A program made the position numbers and the translations under genes. A stretch of DNA of 64,000 nt from Pararoseomonas baculiformis (GTDB lineage Bacteria > Pseudomonadota > Alphaproteobacteria > Acetobacterales > Acetobacteraceae). The notes under the pieces were generated by a model. That model did no database searches and was not told the origin of the DNA. It was given only the letters and a program-made list of their open reading frames with translations. This document shows, one piece after another, positions 33,150-42,891 of this stretch (position 1 is the first letter of the stretch; every line of letters starts with the position of its first letter). The stretch lies in contig NZ_JAGIZB010000001.1 in NCBI RefSeq assembly GCF_017813395.1, positions 62,001 through 126,000 on the forward strand, written 5' to 3'.

Positions 33150-35534
33150 CTAGAGGGCGCGCAGCGCGAATTCCCCGACCGTCTTGAGGGAGACGCGGAA
33201 CAGCACCGTGGTGCCGCCGGGATAGACGCTCGAGGTGACCGGGTTCTCGGCATAGGAGCGGTAGAAGCGCCCCTCGAAGATGAAGCACTCATCCTCATAG
33301 GTCGCGTTCACGCCGGCGGCGACGCCGCGCTGCTCCTCAAGGTCGTAGCGGCCGAAGACGCCGGCGCGCCAGTAGGTGGTCAGCCGGGTGTTGACCCCGC
33401 CGAAGACCTCCCGCGTGTAGCGCGACGGCGTGCGGAGCGGGGACGGCACCTGGTAGAGATAGCCGGCGTTGAAGCGGGTGCCCGGCAGGCCCACGGGATC
33501 AAGCCCGAAGCCCGCGGCGGTCTCGATCATGCGCCGGTCGCCGGTTTCTCCGTCCAGCCGGGTGCGGGCGGTCACGTCGAACCAGCCGGTGGGGGCGACG
33601 GTGACGCGGCCCACCCAGTCCGAGGCGCGCCTCTCCAGCCCCGAGCGTTCGTGGAACAGCGCCTCATCCGAGAATCGGAAGGAGCGCCCGGCCAGTGCCT
33701 CCACCGAGCCGCCATTCGGGAAGTACCAAGCCCCCCGCAGCGCCGCGTCCACCCGCGTGCCGCCCTCCTGCCGGTCCCGCCCCTGGAAGCGGTTCAGCGC
33801 GAAGAGGTTCGCGTCGGTGAACTCGAAATCGAGGCTGTCCTCGTTCGGGATGTTCGTCTGGCGGCCGGTGTTGGGCCCGGTGACCAGCTGCACCCGCGGC
33901 TCGATCAGCTGCGTGCCATAGGCACCCGCCGAGCGCACCATCGGGAGGCGCCAGTCCACGGCCAGGCGGATGTTCCCCGTGGCGGTGGTGGCGGTGCTCT
34001 CGTTGCTGAAGTTGGGCGCGAGGTTGAGGTTGACGGCATTGTAGCCCAGCCCATCAGCCTGCGCGCGGAAGGTCCAGACGCCCCCCATCTCGTCGAAGCG
34101 CGGCAGTTCGTAGCGCAGGCGTGTTCCGATCCGGCGGCTCTGCGTGCCCTCGCTGCGATAGACCTGGAAGGCGGTGGCATCCGCCGTCAGCGTGCCGCCC
34201 AGCGAATCCCGGCCCAGCACCGTCTCGTAGTACATGTCGGGCAGAACGAGGGGGATGCGGCCGGTGACGTCCTGCTCCCGCAGCCCCTGGAAGGCCAGGG
34301 CGCGGATGCGGGCATAGGAGGTGTAGCCCCAGAACCCCTCGGCATAGACCGTGCTGCTCAGCACCGAGGTGGCGGGCTGGCGATAGGCGCGCAGATAGGT
34401 CTCGCTGGTGGCGCGGTTGATGCTGAAGCCGGCCTGCCAGTTCTCGTCGATGGTAAAGCTGCCGCGCGAGAAGATGTGCCCGCCCCAGCCCTTCTCGCCG
34501 CTGGATTGCTTGCCGTTCAGGTAGCCCAGGGAGCCCTGGGCGGTGAGCTGGCCGAAGTTGAAGCGCTGGCGGTAGTTGAAGAAGCCGCTGGGCGGCGCCT
34601 GGCTGGCCACCAGCGGCGTGACGACGACATCGCTCGATTCATCGATCGCCCAGTAATAGGGGATCTCCGCGAAGGCCCCGAGATAGCGGGTCTGCCCAAA
34701 GGAGGGGGTGAGGAAGCCCGAGGAGCGCGGCGTCGAGGGGTCGGGCATCGACAGATAGGGCGTGTAGAAGGCCGGCACGCCGGCGAAGTCCACCGTCGCG
34801 TCGCGGAAGCGGATCCGGCGCGATTCGCCATCCTGCGTGGCGAGGCGGGAGCGGAGCTGCCAGAGCGGCGGCGCCTCGGGGTTGTCCTCGCAGAGATCGC
34901 AGGAGGAATAGACGACGCGGGAGAGGTCCATGATGACCGCCCCGCTCTCGGTGGTGCGGCGGCGGGCGCCGTTGGCGGCCACGCGGCCGTTCTGGGCCAG
35001 CAGCCCGCGCAGCCCCTCCACCACCGCGTCCCGCATGCCGCCCTTCAGCTCGGCGCGATCCGCGAAGAGGACCTGCCCGTCCGGCTCCAGGAGCTGGATG
35101 TTGCCCTCGGCCACCGCGATCCCGGTGTCGCGGTCATAGGTGAAGCGGTCGGCGCGCAGGATGCGCTCGCCTTGCCAGGCCTCCACCGCGCCGCTCGCCG
35201 TCACGCGGTTCTCGTTCTGGTCGTACTCCACCTCGGCGGCCGTGAAGGTCACGGGCGCGTTGCTGTCGATGGCCGGCCCGCCCCCCAGCAGGGCCCCGCC
35301 GGGTCCCGCGCCAGCACCGGTGCGGGCGGGCGCGGTGGCCGCCCCGCCGGCCGGGCCCACCCCTGCCCCGAGCTGGTCGGGCCGCAGGCTCAGCGGCGCG
35401 GTCTGGCCCAGGGCGGGCGCGGGCAGCATGGCGGGAAAGGCCAGCAGCGCCAGGCCCGCCGTGCCCGCCAGCAGCCGGTTGCGATTGGAGGAAAGCAGCC
35501 AGCGGGGGTGCTTCCGCCCGGTCACGTCCGTCAT
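33150..35534 (-). CDS. lptD: LPS-assembly protein LptD
   Basis: A 794-residue outer-membrane protein that inserts lipopolysaccharide into the outer leaflet. After a signal (residues about 18-46) and a Gly/Ala/Pro-rich linker, residues about 80-160 form the OstA/LptA-like beta-jellyroll (VTFTAAEVEYDQNENRVTAS). The rest is the beta-barrel, ending in an aromatic-poor FALRAL. Cysteines are few: a CDLC pair after the jellyroll and one in the C-terminal DECFIFEGRF, so disulfide wiring differs from the four-cysteine E. coli protein. The ATG at 35534 overlaps the lptG stop by four bases. Confidence 0.94.
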   Translation of the reverse strand: MTDVTGRKHPRWLLSSNRNRLLAGTAGLALLAFPAMLPAPALGQTAPLSLRPDQLGAGVGPAGGAATAPARTGAGAGPGGALLGGGPAIDSNAPVTFTAAEVEYDQNENRVTASGAVEAWQGERILRADRFTYDRDTGIAVAEGNIQLLEPDGQVLFADRAELKGGMRDAVVEGLRGLLAQNGRVAANGARRRTTESGAVIMDLSRVVYSSCDLCEDNPEAPPLWQLRSRLATQDGESRRIRFRDATVDFAGVPAFYTPYLSMPDPSTPRSSGFLTPSFGQTRYLGAFAEIPYYWAIDESSDVVVTPLVASQAPPSGFFNYRQRFNFGQLTAQGSLGYLNGKQSSGEKGWGGHIFSRGSFTIDENWQAGFSINRATSETYLRAYRQPATSVLSSTVYAEGFWGYTSYARIRALAFQGLREQDVTGRIPLVLPDMYYETVLGRDSLGGTLTADATAFQVYRSEGTQSRRIGTRLRYELPRFDEMGGVWTFRAQADGLGYNAVNLNLAPNFSNESTATTATGNIRLAVDWRLPMVRSAGAYGTQLIEPRVQLVTGPNTGRQTNIPNEDSLDFEFTDANLFALNRFQGRDRQEGGTRVDAALRGAWYFPNGGSVEALAGRSFRFSDEALFHERSGLERRASDWVGRVTVAPTGWFDVTARTRLDGETGDRRMIETAAGFGLDPVGLPGTRFNAGYLYQVPSPLRTPSRYTREVFGGVNTRLTTYWRAGVFGRYDLEEQRGVAAGVNATYEDECFIFEGRFYRSYAENPVTSSVYPGGTTVLFRVSLKTVGEFALRAL

Positions 35535-36640
35535 CCGTCCTCCAGGTGCAGCAGAAGGGCCACCGCGCACATCAGCCCGGCCGCGGCGGGTGCCCAGGCG
35601 GCCAGCACCACGGGCAGGGTGCCGGTCTCGCCGAATTCGCCGGTCACGCGGTCCAGCAGGAACAGGGCAAAGCCAGCCGCCACCCCCGCGCCCAGCATCT
35701 GGGCGACGCCGCCCTTTCGGGCCTCGCGCATCGAGAAACCGGCAGAGAGCAGAGCCATGGCAACGGCCAGCATGGGCAAGGCGAGCAGGGATTGGAACTG
35801 CAGCCGGTGCCGCACGGCCGAGAATCCGGAATCTTCGAGCACGGCGATGAAGTCCGGCAACACCCAGAAGGAAAGGGTGTCCGGGCTGGCGAAGCTGTCC
35901 TGGATGCGGTCCGGCGTCAGCTCGGTGGGCAGGCGCAGGGTCTGCGCGGGCCCGGCCTGGCGGTCCGGCCCGAAGGAGATCGCCCCTTCCAGGACCCAGG
36001 CGCCGCTTGAGAGGGTGGCCCGCGGCGCCTCCACCCGCCCGAGGAAGCGGTCCGTCCCCGAGATGCGCCAGACGGAAACCTCCTCAAGCCGGAAGCCGCC
36101 GGCCTGCAGGGGGGCGGGGCGGCCCGACAGGATGGCGACGCCCTGCGGGTCCAGCTCGCGGTCTGCCTGGCGCAGCCAGAGCCGGCCGCCGGCCAGGGTG
36201 GTGATGCCGGCCGTGTTGCGCAGCACCGCGGCATCCAGGCGTTCCGCCCGGGACAGGAGCACGGCGGAAAGGGGGGAGAGCCCCGCCGTGGCCGCCGTGC
36301 CGAAGAGGCAGGCCACCAGCACAGGGCCCAGCAGGAAGCCCCAGGCCGAGATCCCCGCCGAGCGGGCCACCACCAGCTCCGAGGCGCGGGCCAGGCGCCA
36401 GAAGGCAAGGATGCCGCCCAGCAGGATGGCGAAGGGCAGCACCTGCATAGCCACGAAGGGCACCCGCAGCGCCGCGATGGTGGCCACGATGCCGAAGCCG
36501 GCCTCGCGCGTCGCCGCCCGGCGCAGCAGCTCGATGAAGTCGAACAGCGCGACGAGGCCGGTGAGCGCCGCCAGCATGATGAGGCACATGACGGCGAAGC
36601 GCCGCGCGACATAGGCGCCGAAGGTGAAAGGAAAGGTCAC
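35531..36640 (-). CDS. lptG: LPS export permease LptG
   Basis: A 369-residue inner-membrane subunit of the LptB2FG exporter. It has three N-terminal membrane helices (YVARRFAVMCLIMLAALTGL onward), a periplasmic jellyroll (about residues 130-260) and three C-terminal helices. The conserved stretch WRLARASELVVARSAGISAW matches YjgP/YjgQ proteins. The start is GTG at 36640, overlapping the lptF stop (GTGA). The LptB ATPase and LptC/LptA are not in this window. Confidence 0.94.
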   Translation of the reverse strand: MTFPFTFGAYVARRFAVMCLIMLAALTGLVALFDFIELLRRAATREAGFGIVATIAALRVPFVAMQVLPFAILLGGILAFWRLARASELVVARSAGISAWGFLLGPVLVACLFGTAATAGLSPLSAVLLSRAERLDAAVLRNTAGITTLAGGRLWLRQADRELDPQGVAILSGRPAPLQAGGFRLEEVSVWRISGTDRFLGRVEAPRATLSSGAWVLEGAISFGPDRQAGPAQTLRLPTELTPDRIQDSFASPDTLSFWVLPDFIAVLEDSGFSAVRHRLQFQSLLALPMLAVAMALLSAGFSMREARKGGVAQMLGAGVAAGFALFLLDRVTGEFGETGTLPVVLAAWAPAAAGLMCAVALLLHLEDG

Positions 36641-37800
36641 CCGTTGGCCCGCCCTTCCGGAACGGGGGGGACGCGGCGGGGCCAGCCCGGCGCGCCCGAG
36701 AGCACCCAGGCGGCCAGCAGCCCCGGCCCGAGCACATGCACCCAGATCAGCGGGATGAAGCGGTTGTCCCGCGCCGCGAGATTGCCCACGGCCAGCCCGA
36801 GGGCGAGCAGGCAAACCACGGCCCCCACCGCGATCACGGCCGTCAGCCCGCCCCCGTGGCGGCGGAAGGTGCTGGCCAGGGCGGCGGCCAGCCCCACCAT
36901 GGCGAAGGACAGGGCGGTGAGGGGGGAAGCCAGGCGGCCATGCCCCTCCGCCTTGAACTTGCGGATGTCGCGCTCCGGCAACCCTTCCTCGGGGTCCGGG
37001 TTCAGCAGCTCGCCCACGAAGCGCTCGCGGCTGTCGCGGTTGCGGGCATCCTCGGTGCGGCTGGTGCGGGCCAGGTCCACGCTGTTCTCGCCGAAGGCCA
37101 GGACGGTCAGCCGGGGCTGGGGCGGCGTGCCCGGCGGGGAATTGGGTGGCACGGCGCGCTCCATCTGCTGGCGCTGGCCATTCTGGAGGATCACGCGGGG
37201 GCCATTCGGGCTCGGCAGGATCACGCCGCGCTCGGCCAGGATGGTCACGGGTGCGCCCGGCTCCCGCTGGTCATGGATCAGGATGCCGCGCATCGTGCCA
37301 TCCCGCTCCCGCACGCGGGCATAGACGGTCAGGTCGTTGCTCACGCTGCTGAACACGCCTTCCTGCAGGAGGATGGCGGCCATCTGGTTGCGGATCTCGA
37401 ACTGCCATTCGCGGAAGGCGGCATGGGAGACCGGGACCAGCCAGGCCTGCAGGAACAGCCCGATTCCGGTGGCCAGGAGCGCCACCAGCAGGGCCGGGCG
37501 GGCCAGCCGCCAGTCCGAAAGCCCCGCCGCCCGCAGCACCACCAGCTCCCGGTCCGAGGAGAGGCGCACATAGGTGAAGAGGATCACGACAAAGGTCGTG
37601 ATCGGCAGGATGACCGCGAAGAAGGAGGGCAGCAGCAGCCCCGTCAGCTCCAGGAAGACGGAGAAGGGCAGGCCGCGGTCGAGCACCAGCTCGATGAAGC
37701 GGAGCGACTGGGTCAGCCAGATCAGCGCCGCCAGACCGATGGTCACGGCCAGCAGGCTGAGGGCGATCTGCCTGGAGATGTAGCGCGTGACGCGGCTCAT
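36637..37800 (-). CDS. lptF: LPS export permease LptF
   Basis: A 387-residue partner of LptG with the same six-helix plus periplasmic-domain plan: RYISRQIALSLLAVTIGLAA, then TYVRLSSDRELVVLRAAGLS in the cytoplasmic coupling region, and AEGHGRLASPLTALSFAMVG before the C-terminal helices. First gene of the lptF-lptG-lptD-surA-rsmA run, whose spacing (4-base overlaps for the first two junctions, 92 bases before surA, 8-base overlap before rsmA) suggests co-transcription. Confidence 0.94.
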   Translation of the reverse strand: MSRVTRYISRQIALSLLAVTIGLAALIWLTQSLRFIELVLDRGLPFSVFLELTGLLLPSFFAVILPITTFVVILFTYVRLSSDRELVVLRAAGLSDWRLARPALLVALLATGIGLFLQAWLVPVSHAAFREWQFEIRNQMAAILLQEGVFSSVSNDLTVYARVRERDGTMRGILIHDQREPGAPVTILAERGVILPSPNGPRVILQNGQRQQMERAVPPNSPPGTPPQPRLTVLAFGENSVDLARTSRTEDARNRDSRERFVGELLNPDPEEGLPERDIRKFKAEGHGRLASPLTALSFAMVGLAAALASTFRRHGGGLTAVIAVGAVVCLLALGLAVGNLAARDNRFIPLIWVHVLGPGLLAAWVLSGAPGWPRRVPPVPEGRANG

Positions 37801-37882
37801 GGGGGGCGCAACCTATCCATCCGCCCCGGTGGGGGCAAATGGCCGCGTGTGAAAAAGAAGCTCGGCGGGGCGGCCGGTGCGA

Positions 37883-38614
37883 TCAACCTCCGAGGAAGGC
37901 GCGGATCACGCTGGCCGGGACGATGCGGACATGCTGCGGCTTGGCATCCGGCCGGTGGCTGATGATGCCGAGAAGGCACTTTGTCTCCGCGTCGAAGACA
38001 CCCCCGCCGGACTCTCCCTCCACCATGGACAGGGGCAGGTCGGCATAGGTGCCGTCATCGGCCCGGCTCTCCGGCACCATCTCCCCGGCCCGCACGGCGG
38101 CCCGCCCCCGGGACGCCAGGACCAGCACGGGCTGGCCCGGCATCGGCCCCGCCCCGCAGGGCGTGGCCGCCGGCCCGGCCGGGACCGCGCTGGCCTGCAA
38201 CAGCGCCAGATCCTCGCCATGGCGGTAGAGCGGCCCCACCCCGGGCTCCACATAGCCCTGCCCCATCCGCACCGGCCGCACAGGCAGGACGCGGCCATTG
38301 AAGCGGATGGTGGTGGGGATGGGGGTTCCGGTGCAGTGGCGCAGCCGGGGCACCACCCCATCCACCAGATGCGCGGCGGTGAGGAAGCGGCCGCCGCCCA
38401 GATGGACCGCCTGCCCCCTGAGAGGGCAGCCCGGGGCCTGCCCGCCCCGCAGCTCCGCCCGGAAGGCATCCGGGGTATCGGGCATGCGGGGGAAGGCATC
38501 CGGCCGGGGGCGCGTGCCCTCCTCGTTCACGGCCCGCGGCTCGGGCGCGGCGCAGGCGGAAAGCGCCAGCCCCGCCAGGAGGACAGCCCGGAAGCCCCGG
38601 CCGCCCAGGATCAA
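37883..38614 (-). CDS. trypsin-like serine protease lipoprotein
   Basis: A 243-residue predicted lipoprotein protease. The lipobox is ALSACAA near residue 18. A chymotrypsin-fold triad is visible: His in FLTAAHLVDG, Asp in HGEDLALLQ and Ser in EGESGGGVFD. The start is unusual: TTG at 38614 overlaps the upstream dehydrogenase stop (TTGA) and gives a signal peptide at the right place, whereas a longer frame to 38707 would lie inside that gene. Periplasmic, membrane-anchored location is inferred; the substrate is unknown. Confidence 0.82.
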   Translation of the reverse strand: MILGGRGFRAVLLAGLALSACAAPEPRAVNEEGTRPRPDAFPRMPDTPDAFRAELRGGQAPGCPLRGQAVHLGGGRFLTAAHLVDGVVPRLRHCTGTPIPTTIRFNGRVLPVRPVRMGQGYVEPGVGPLYRHGEDLALLQASAVPAGPAATPCGAGPMPGQPVLVLASRGRAAVRAGEMVPESRADDGTYADLPLSMVEGESGGGVFDAETKCLLGIISHRPDAKPQHVRIVPASVIRAFLGG

Positions 38615-40062
38615 GCGGGCAGCACCTTGCCCGGGTTCAGCAGGCCCTTCGGGTCCAGCGCCGCCTTGATGCGGCGCATCGCATCCAGCTCCGCGCCGCC
38701 ACGCCATTCGGCCAGCATGTCGGGCTTGAGGCGCCCCACCCCGTGCTCGGCGGAGAAGGAGCCGTCCAGCTCGCGCACGATGGCGTTCACGCAGTCCATG
38801 ATGTCGTGGGAACGCGCGAGGAAGGCGGCGGGATCCATCCCTTCCGGCTGCTCCAGGTTCATGTGGATGTTGCCGTCGCCCATATGGCCGAAGGGCACGG
38901 GGCGGCTGCCCGGGATCAGCTCCATCAGCGCCGCGCTGCAGCGGCGGATCATCTCCGGCACCTTCGACACGGGGACGGAGACATCGTTCTTCACCGACGC
39001 CCCCTCCTTCTTCTGGGCTTCCGGGTGCTCCTCGCGCAGGCGCCAGATGGCGTGGCGCTGGGCCTCGCTCTCGGCCAGGGCGGCGTCCAGCACCTCCCCC
39101 GCCTCCAGCGCCTCCTCCAGCACCACCTCCATCAGCCCGCGCAGATCGGCATCGGGGCGGGAGGAGGCGAGGTCCACCAGCACGTAGTGATCAGCCCGCT
39201 CGGAAAGCGGCAGGGCGGCGCCGTCGATATGGCGCATCACCATGTCCATGCCGTTGCCGGACATGTACTCGAAGGCGCGCACCGCGCCCTCGTCCCGGTC
39301 CCGGAAGCGGCGGAAAAGGGACAGGGCCGCCTCCTCGCTCTCCACCGCGCAGAGGGCGATGGCCTCGGAGCGCGGGCGGGGAAAGAGGCGCAGCACGGCG
39401 GCGGTGACGATGCCCAGCGTGCCCTCGGCGCCCACCATCAGGTGGCGCAGCGCATAGCCGGTGTTGTCCTTGCGGAGCCGGCGCAGGCCGTTGATCACCC
39501 CGCCATCGGGCAGCACGATCTCCAGCCCCAGCATCAGCTCCCGCGCATTGCCGTAGCGCACGGTGGTGTTGCCGCCGGCATTGGTGGAGAGCACGCCGCC
39601 GATCGTCGCGGTGCCCTCGGCGCCCAGGGAAAGCGGAAAGAGGCAGCCGGCCCCCGCCGCGGCGTCCTGGGCGGTCTTCAGCACCACCCCGGCCTCGGCC
39701 ACCATGGTCATGTCCACGGGGTCGATGTCGCGGATGCGGTTCATGCGGGACAGGGAGAGGATCACCTGCCGCCCGCTCTCATCCGGCATGGCGCCACCCA
39801 CCATCGAGGTGTTGCCGCCCTGGGGCACCACGGGGATGCCCGCCTCATAGAGCAGCTTCAGCGCCGCCGAGAGCTCCCCGGTGGAAGCCGGGCGCAGCAT
39901 GGCCGGGGAGGCGCCGTGATAGAGGCCGCGCCAGTCCGAGAGATGCGGCTCAAGGTCGGACGGGTCCGTCACGATGCCGCGCGGGCCGAGGATGGACTGG
40001 AGGGCCGCCATCAGCGTGGCGGGGAGCGGGGTCGCGGGGCGGGGTGGATTGACGTCGGGCAT
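38611..40062 (-). CDS. FAD-binding 2-hydroxyacid dehydrogenase (GlcD / D-2-hydroxyglutarate dehydrogenase-like)
   Basis: A 483-residue flavoprotein with an N-terminal FAD_binding_4 domain (PVVPQGGNTSMVGGA, LGAEGTATIGGVLSTNAGG) and a C-terminal FAD-oxidase domain (PFGHMGDGNIHMNL, FSAEHGVGRLK). The metal-binding HMGDGNIH and EHGVG stretches are those of D-lactate, glycolate and D-2-hydroxyglutarate dehydrogenases; no iron-sulfur domain is fused. I use ATG 40062 (MPDVNPP); a TTG at 40101 is also in frame and would overlap the upstream permease stop. Which hydroxyacid it oxidises is not clear; D-2-hydroxyglutarate is plausible. Confidence 0.88.
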   Translation of the reverse strand: MPDVNPPRPATPLPATLMAALQSILGPRGIVTDPSDLEPHLSDWRGLYHGASPAMLRPASTGELSAALKLLYEAGIPVVPQGGNTSMVGGAMPDESGRQVILSLSRMNRIRDIDPVDMTMVAEAGVVLKTAQDAAAGAGCLFPLSLGAEGTATIGGVLSTNAGGNTTVRYGNARELMLGLEIVLPDGGVINGLRRLRKDNTGYALRHLMVGAEGTLGIVTAAVLRLFPRPRSEAIALCAVESEEAALSLFRRFRDRDEGAVRAFEYMSGNGMDMVMRHIDGAALPLSERADHYVLVDLASSRPDADLRGLMEVVLEEALEAGEVLDAALAESEAQRHAIWRLREEHPEAQKKEGASVKNDVSVPVSKVPEMIRRCSAALMELIPGSRPVPFGHMGDGNIHMNLEQPEGMDPAAFLARSHDIMDCVNAIVRELDGSFSAEHGVGRLKPDMLAEWRGGAELDAMRRIKAALDPKGLLNPGKVLPA

Positions 40063-40097
40063 GGGAATGGGACCAAACGCCAGCCCGAGCCCATGGG

Positions 40098-41831
40098 TCA
40101 AGGGCGCGCTTCGTTCGGCCGCATCCGCTTCCCGGATCGCGCCTTCGGCCGCCCCCCCGCCACCAGCAGGGCGATCACGGGCAGCCCGACCACCACCAGC
40201 GCCAGCGCCGCCACCGCCCCCTCCTCATAGGTGCCGCGCGCGGCCTCCGCATAAAGGGCGGTCGCCAGGGTCTCGCGGTTGAAGGGGCGGAGCAGAAGGG
40301 TGGCTGGCAGCTCCTTCATGGCATCCAGGAAGACCAGCAGCGCCGCGGCGGAAAGGGCGGGCAGCAGCAAGGGCAGGTGCACCCGCCACAGGATCCGCCC
40401 GGGCGGGGCCCCCATGGACCGGGCGGACCAGTCCATCTGCGGCCGGATGCGCGCATAGGCGGCGTCCAGCCCGCCCGCCGGGATGGCCAGGAAGCGCACG
40501 AAATAGGCCAGGACCAGCGCGGCGGCGGTGCCGGAAAGAGCCGGGATCCAGGGCCCGAAGCCTTCGGTCAGGTCGTCCAGCCCGCCCAGCGCCACAATCA
40601 GCCCCACCGCCGCGATGCCGCCCGGCAGGGCATACCCCATCAGGCTGGCCCGCAGCAGGACAGAGCCGCCCATGGCCTTCCGGTCCGGCATGGCGTCCCC
40701 GCGCGCCCCGAAGGCCAGCACCAGGGCGGCGGGGAGGATTAGCAGCGTGGCCGCGGCCGACAGGGTGGCGCTGTTCCCGATCCAGGTGAGCAGGTCCGGC
40801 GGCAGGCCGAACTCCTCCACGCGCCGCCAGGCCGCCCAGACCAGATAGGAGACCGGCACGACGAAACCGAGCAGCACGGGCACAAGGCAGAACAGCATCG
40901 CGAGCAGCCCGGCCGCGGGGGGCAGCTGGCGCCGGTCGGGCCGCGCATTCTCCCTCACGCCATGGGCGCCATGGGCGCGGCTGCGGGCCCAACCCTCCAG
41001 CGCCAGCAGGGCCGCCACGATGGCCAGGATCATCAGCGCGATCTGCGCCGCCCCTTCCAGGGAGGAGCGGGTGATCCAGGTGACATAGACCGAGACGGTC
41101 AGGGTGCGGACGCCCAGGAATTCCGCCGCGCCCACGTCGTTCAGCGTCTCCAGCAGCGCCAGCGAGGCACCGGCCGCGATGGCCGGCCAGGCCATGGGCA
41201 GCCCGATGGTGAGGAAGAGGCGCATACCCCCTGCCCCGAGTCCCCTCCCCGCTCGCAGCAGGTCCGCGCCCTGGGTCAGGAAGGCCGCGCGGGCCGCGAG
41301 ATAGACGTAGGGGAACAGGACGCTGCCCATCACCATGATGCAGCCGGGCAGCGACCGGATCTCGGGCAGCGGGATGGCGCGGGGATCGGTGACGCCCAGG
41401 ATGGCGCGCAGCCCCGCCTGCACGGGCCCGGCGGGGTGCAGCACGTCAAGCCAGGCATAGGCCGAGACATAGGTCGGCAGGGCGAGTGGCAGGACCAGCG
41501 CCCAGGCGAAGCTCCTGCGGCCGGGGAAGCGGTGGCAGGAGACGAGCCAGGCCGTGCCCGTTCCCACCCCGATCACGAAGGCGCCCACCCCCGCCAGGAG
41601 CAGCGCCGTCTCCACCATCGCATGGGGCAGCACATGGCGGATGAGGTGCGGCCACAGGTCGCCCGAGCCGCGCGCGGCGGCGAAGGCGAGCGCGATGACG
41701 GGCAAGGCGACGAGGGCGACGCTGAGCGCCGCCCCCAGCCGGAGATTGCCCGCCGCCCGAAGGCGACGGAATGGCAAGCTGAAAGGCCGGCCCGGGGGCC
41801 GGATCCCCTCAGCGATCGAAGCCGACTTCAT
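40098..41831 (-). CDS. ferric iron ABC transporter permease, two fused domains
   Basis: A 577-residue inner-membrane protein of the FbpB/SfuB type, with two MetI-like transport domains in one chain. EAA-like loops occur in each half: GAGGMRLFLTIGLPMAWPAI and GAPPGRILWRVHLPLLLPAL. It follows a ferric-iron binding-protein gene with a 23-base overlap. No ATPase gene follows; the next gene is a dehydrogenase, so the FbpC subunit must be encoded elsewhere. Confidence 0.92.
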   Translation of the reverse strand: MKSASIAEGIRPPGRPFSLPFRRLRAAGNLRLGAALSVALVALPVIALAFAAARGSGDLWPHLIRHVLPHAMVETALLLAGVGAFVIGVGTGTAWLVSCHRFPGRRSFAWALVLPLALPTYVSAYAWLDVLHPAGPVQAGLRAILGVTDPRAIPLPEIRSLPGCIMVMGSVLFPYVYLAARAAFLTQGADLLRAGRGLGAGGMRLFLTIGLPMAWPAIAAGASLALLETLNDVGAAEFLGVRTLTVSVYVTWITRSSLEGAAQIALMILAIVAALLALEGWARSRAHGAHGVRENARPDRRQLPPAAGLLAMLFCLVPVLLGFVVPVSYLVWAAWRRVEEFGLPPDLLTWIGNSATLSAAATLLILPAALVLAFGARGDAMPDRKAMGGSVLLRASLMGYALPGGIAAVGLIVALGGLDDLTEGFGPWIPALSGTAAALVLAYFVRFLAIPAGGLDAAYARIRPQMDWSARSMGAPPGRILWRVHLPLLLPALSAAALLVFLDAMKELPATLLLRPFNRETLATALYAEAARGTYEEGAVAALALVVVGLPVIALLVAGGRPKARSGKRMRPNEARP

Positions 41832-42828
41832 CCACGATGCGGCTGGCGGCCGCGCGGCGCGCGGCGACCTCGGGCAGGGAGACGTTGCGCGGCGTGACCG
41901 GGCCGAAGCCCGCCACGATCTCGTTCACCGGCGCGTTCGGGCGCACCGGGTTCTCGAAATTGCCGTTGGCGTAGATGCTCTGCGCCTCCGGGGAGGCCAG
42001 GAACTCGAGGAAGCGCACCGCCTCGGCCCGGTTCGGGGCGTGGCGCGTCACGGCACCGCCGGAGATGTTCACCGCCGTCTCGTTCGCCGGCAGCACCACG
42101 CGCACGGCCTCGCCCCAGCGCTTCTGCTCCTCGCCGCCGCGGCCGGAGAGCATCAGCCCCGCATAATAGGTGTTGGCCAGGCCCACGTCGCAGAGGCCGG
42201 CCAGGATGTCGCGCGCCACCTCGCGGTCGCCGCCCGTGGCGCGGCGGGCCAGGTTGGCCTTTAGCTTCGTCAGGTAGTCGCGCAGCCAGGCCTCGCCGTG
42301 CTCGATCATCAGGATCGAGAAGAGGGCGGTGTTGTAGGGGTGCTGGCCAGAGCGGATGCAGACCCGGCCCTTGAAGCGCGGGTCGGCCAGGTCCTCATAG
42401 GTCAGCTTCGCGGCCTCGGCCTCCGGGATCCGCTCGCGGGAGGCGAGGATGGCGCGGGCGCGGGTGGAAAGGGCGAACCAGCGGCCCTGCGGGTCGCGCA
42501 GATTGGCCGGGATGGCCTCCTCCAGCGCCTTGGACTGCACGGGCTGGGTCAGCTCGCGGTCCACCAGCTCCATCAGGTTGCCCACATCCACCACCATGGC
42601 GACATCGGCGCGGGACCGGCTGCCCTCCGCCGTCAGGCGCTCGGCCAGGCCGCCCTGGACGAAGACGGTGTTCACCTGGATGCCCGTCTCCTGGGTGAAG
42701 CGCTCGGTCAGCGGGCGCATCAGGCCGGGTTCGCGGGTGGTGTAGAGATTCACCTCGGCCGCATGGGCGGCGACAGGCGCGAGAAGGAGGGAGAGCGCGA
42801 AGAGCACGGCCTTCTTCGGGCGGGTCAT
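41809..42828 (-). CDS. ferric iron-binding periplasmic protein (FbpA/FutA-like)
   Basis: A 339-residue extracytoplasmic binding protein. A Sec signal (residues 1-23, ending AHA) precedes EVNLYTTREPGLMRPL. The adjacent-tyrosine motif LANTYYAGLML is the ferric-iron ligand pair of the family, and SGQHPYNTALFSILM and NISGGAVTRHAPN are also conserved. It heads a two-gene operon with the fused permease. A Fur-box-like site lies 64-78 bases upstream, as expected for an iron-repressed importer. Confidence 0.93.
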   Translation of the reverse strand: MTRPKKAVLFALSLLLAPVAAHAAEVNLYTTREPGLMRPLTERFTQETGIQVNTVFVQGGLAERLTAEGSRSRADVAMVVDVGNLMELVDRELTQPVQSKALEEAIPANLRDPQGRWFALSTRARAILASRERIPEAEAAKLTYEDLADPRFKGRVCIRSGQHPYNTALFSILMIEHGEAWLRDYLTKLKANLARRATGGDREVARDILAGLCDVGLANTYYAGLMLSGRGGEEQKRWGEAVRVVLPANETAVNISGGAVTRHAPNRAEAVRFLEFLASPEAQSIYANGNFENPVRPNAPVNEIVAGFGPVTPRNVSLPEVAARRAAASRIVDEVGFDR

Positions 42829-42891
42829 GGTGCTGGCCTTGTCCTGAGAACGAGGCGCAATCTGATCGAAGCCCCGCGCCCCGGCAATAGG

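Noticed and set aside
33651-36614. Open frame of 987 codons on the plus strand opposite lptD and lptG
   Set aside because: Its translation is Arg/Ala/Gly-rich with no family resemblance, while the minus strand encodes two well-known proteins. Long antisense frames are expected at this GC content.
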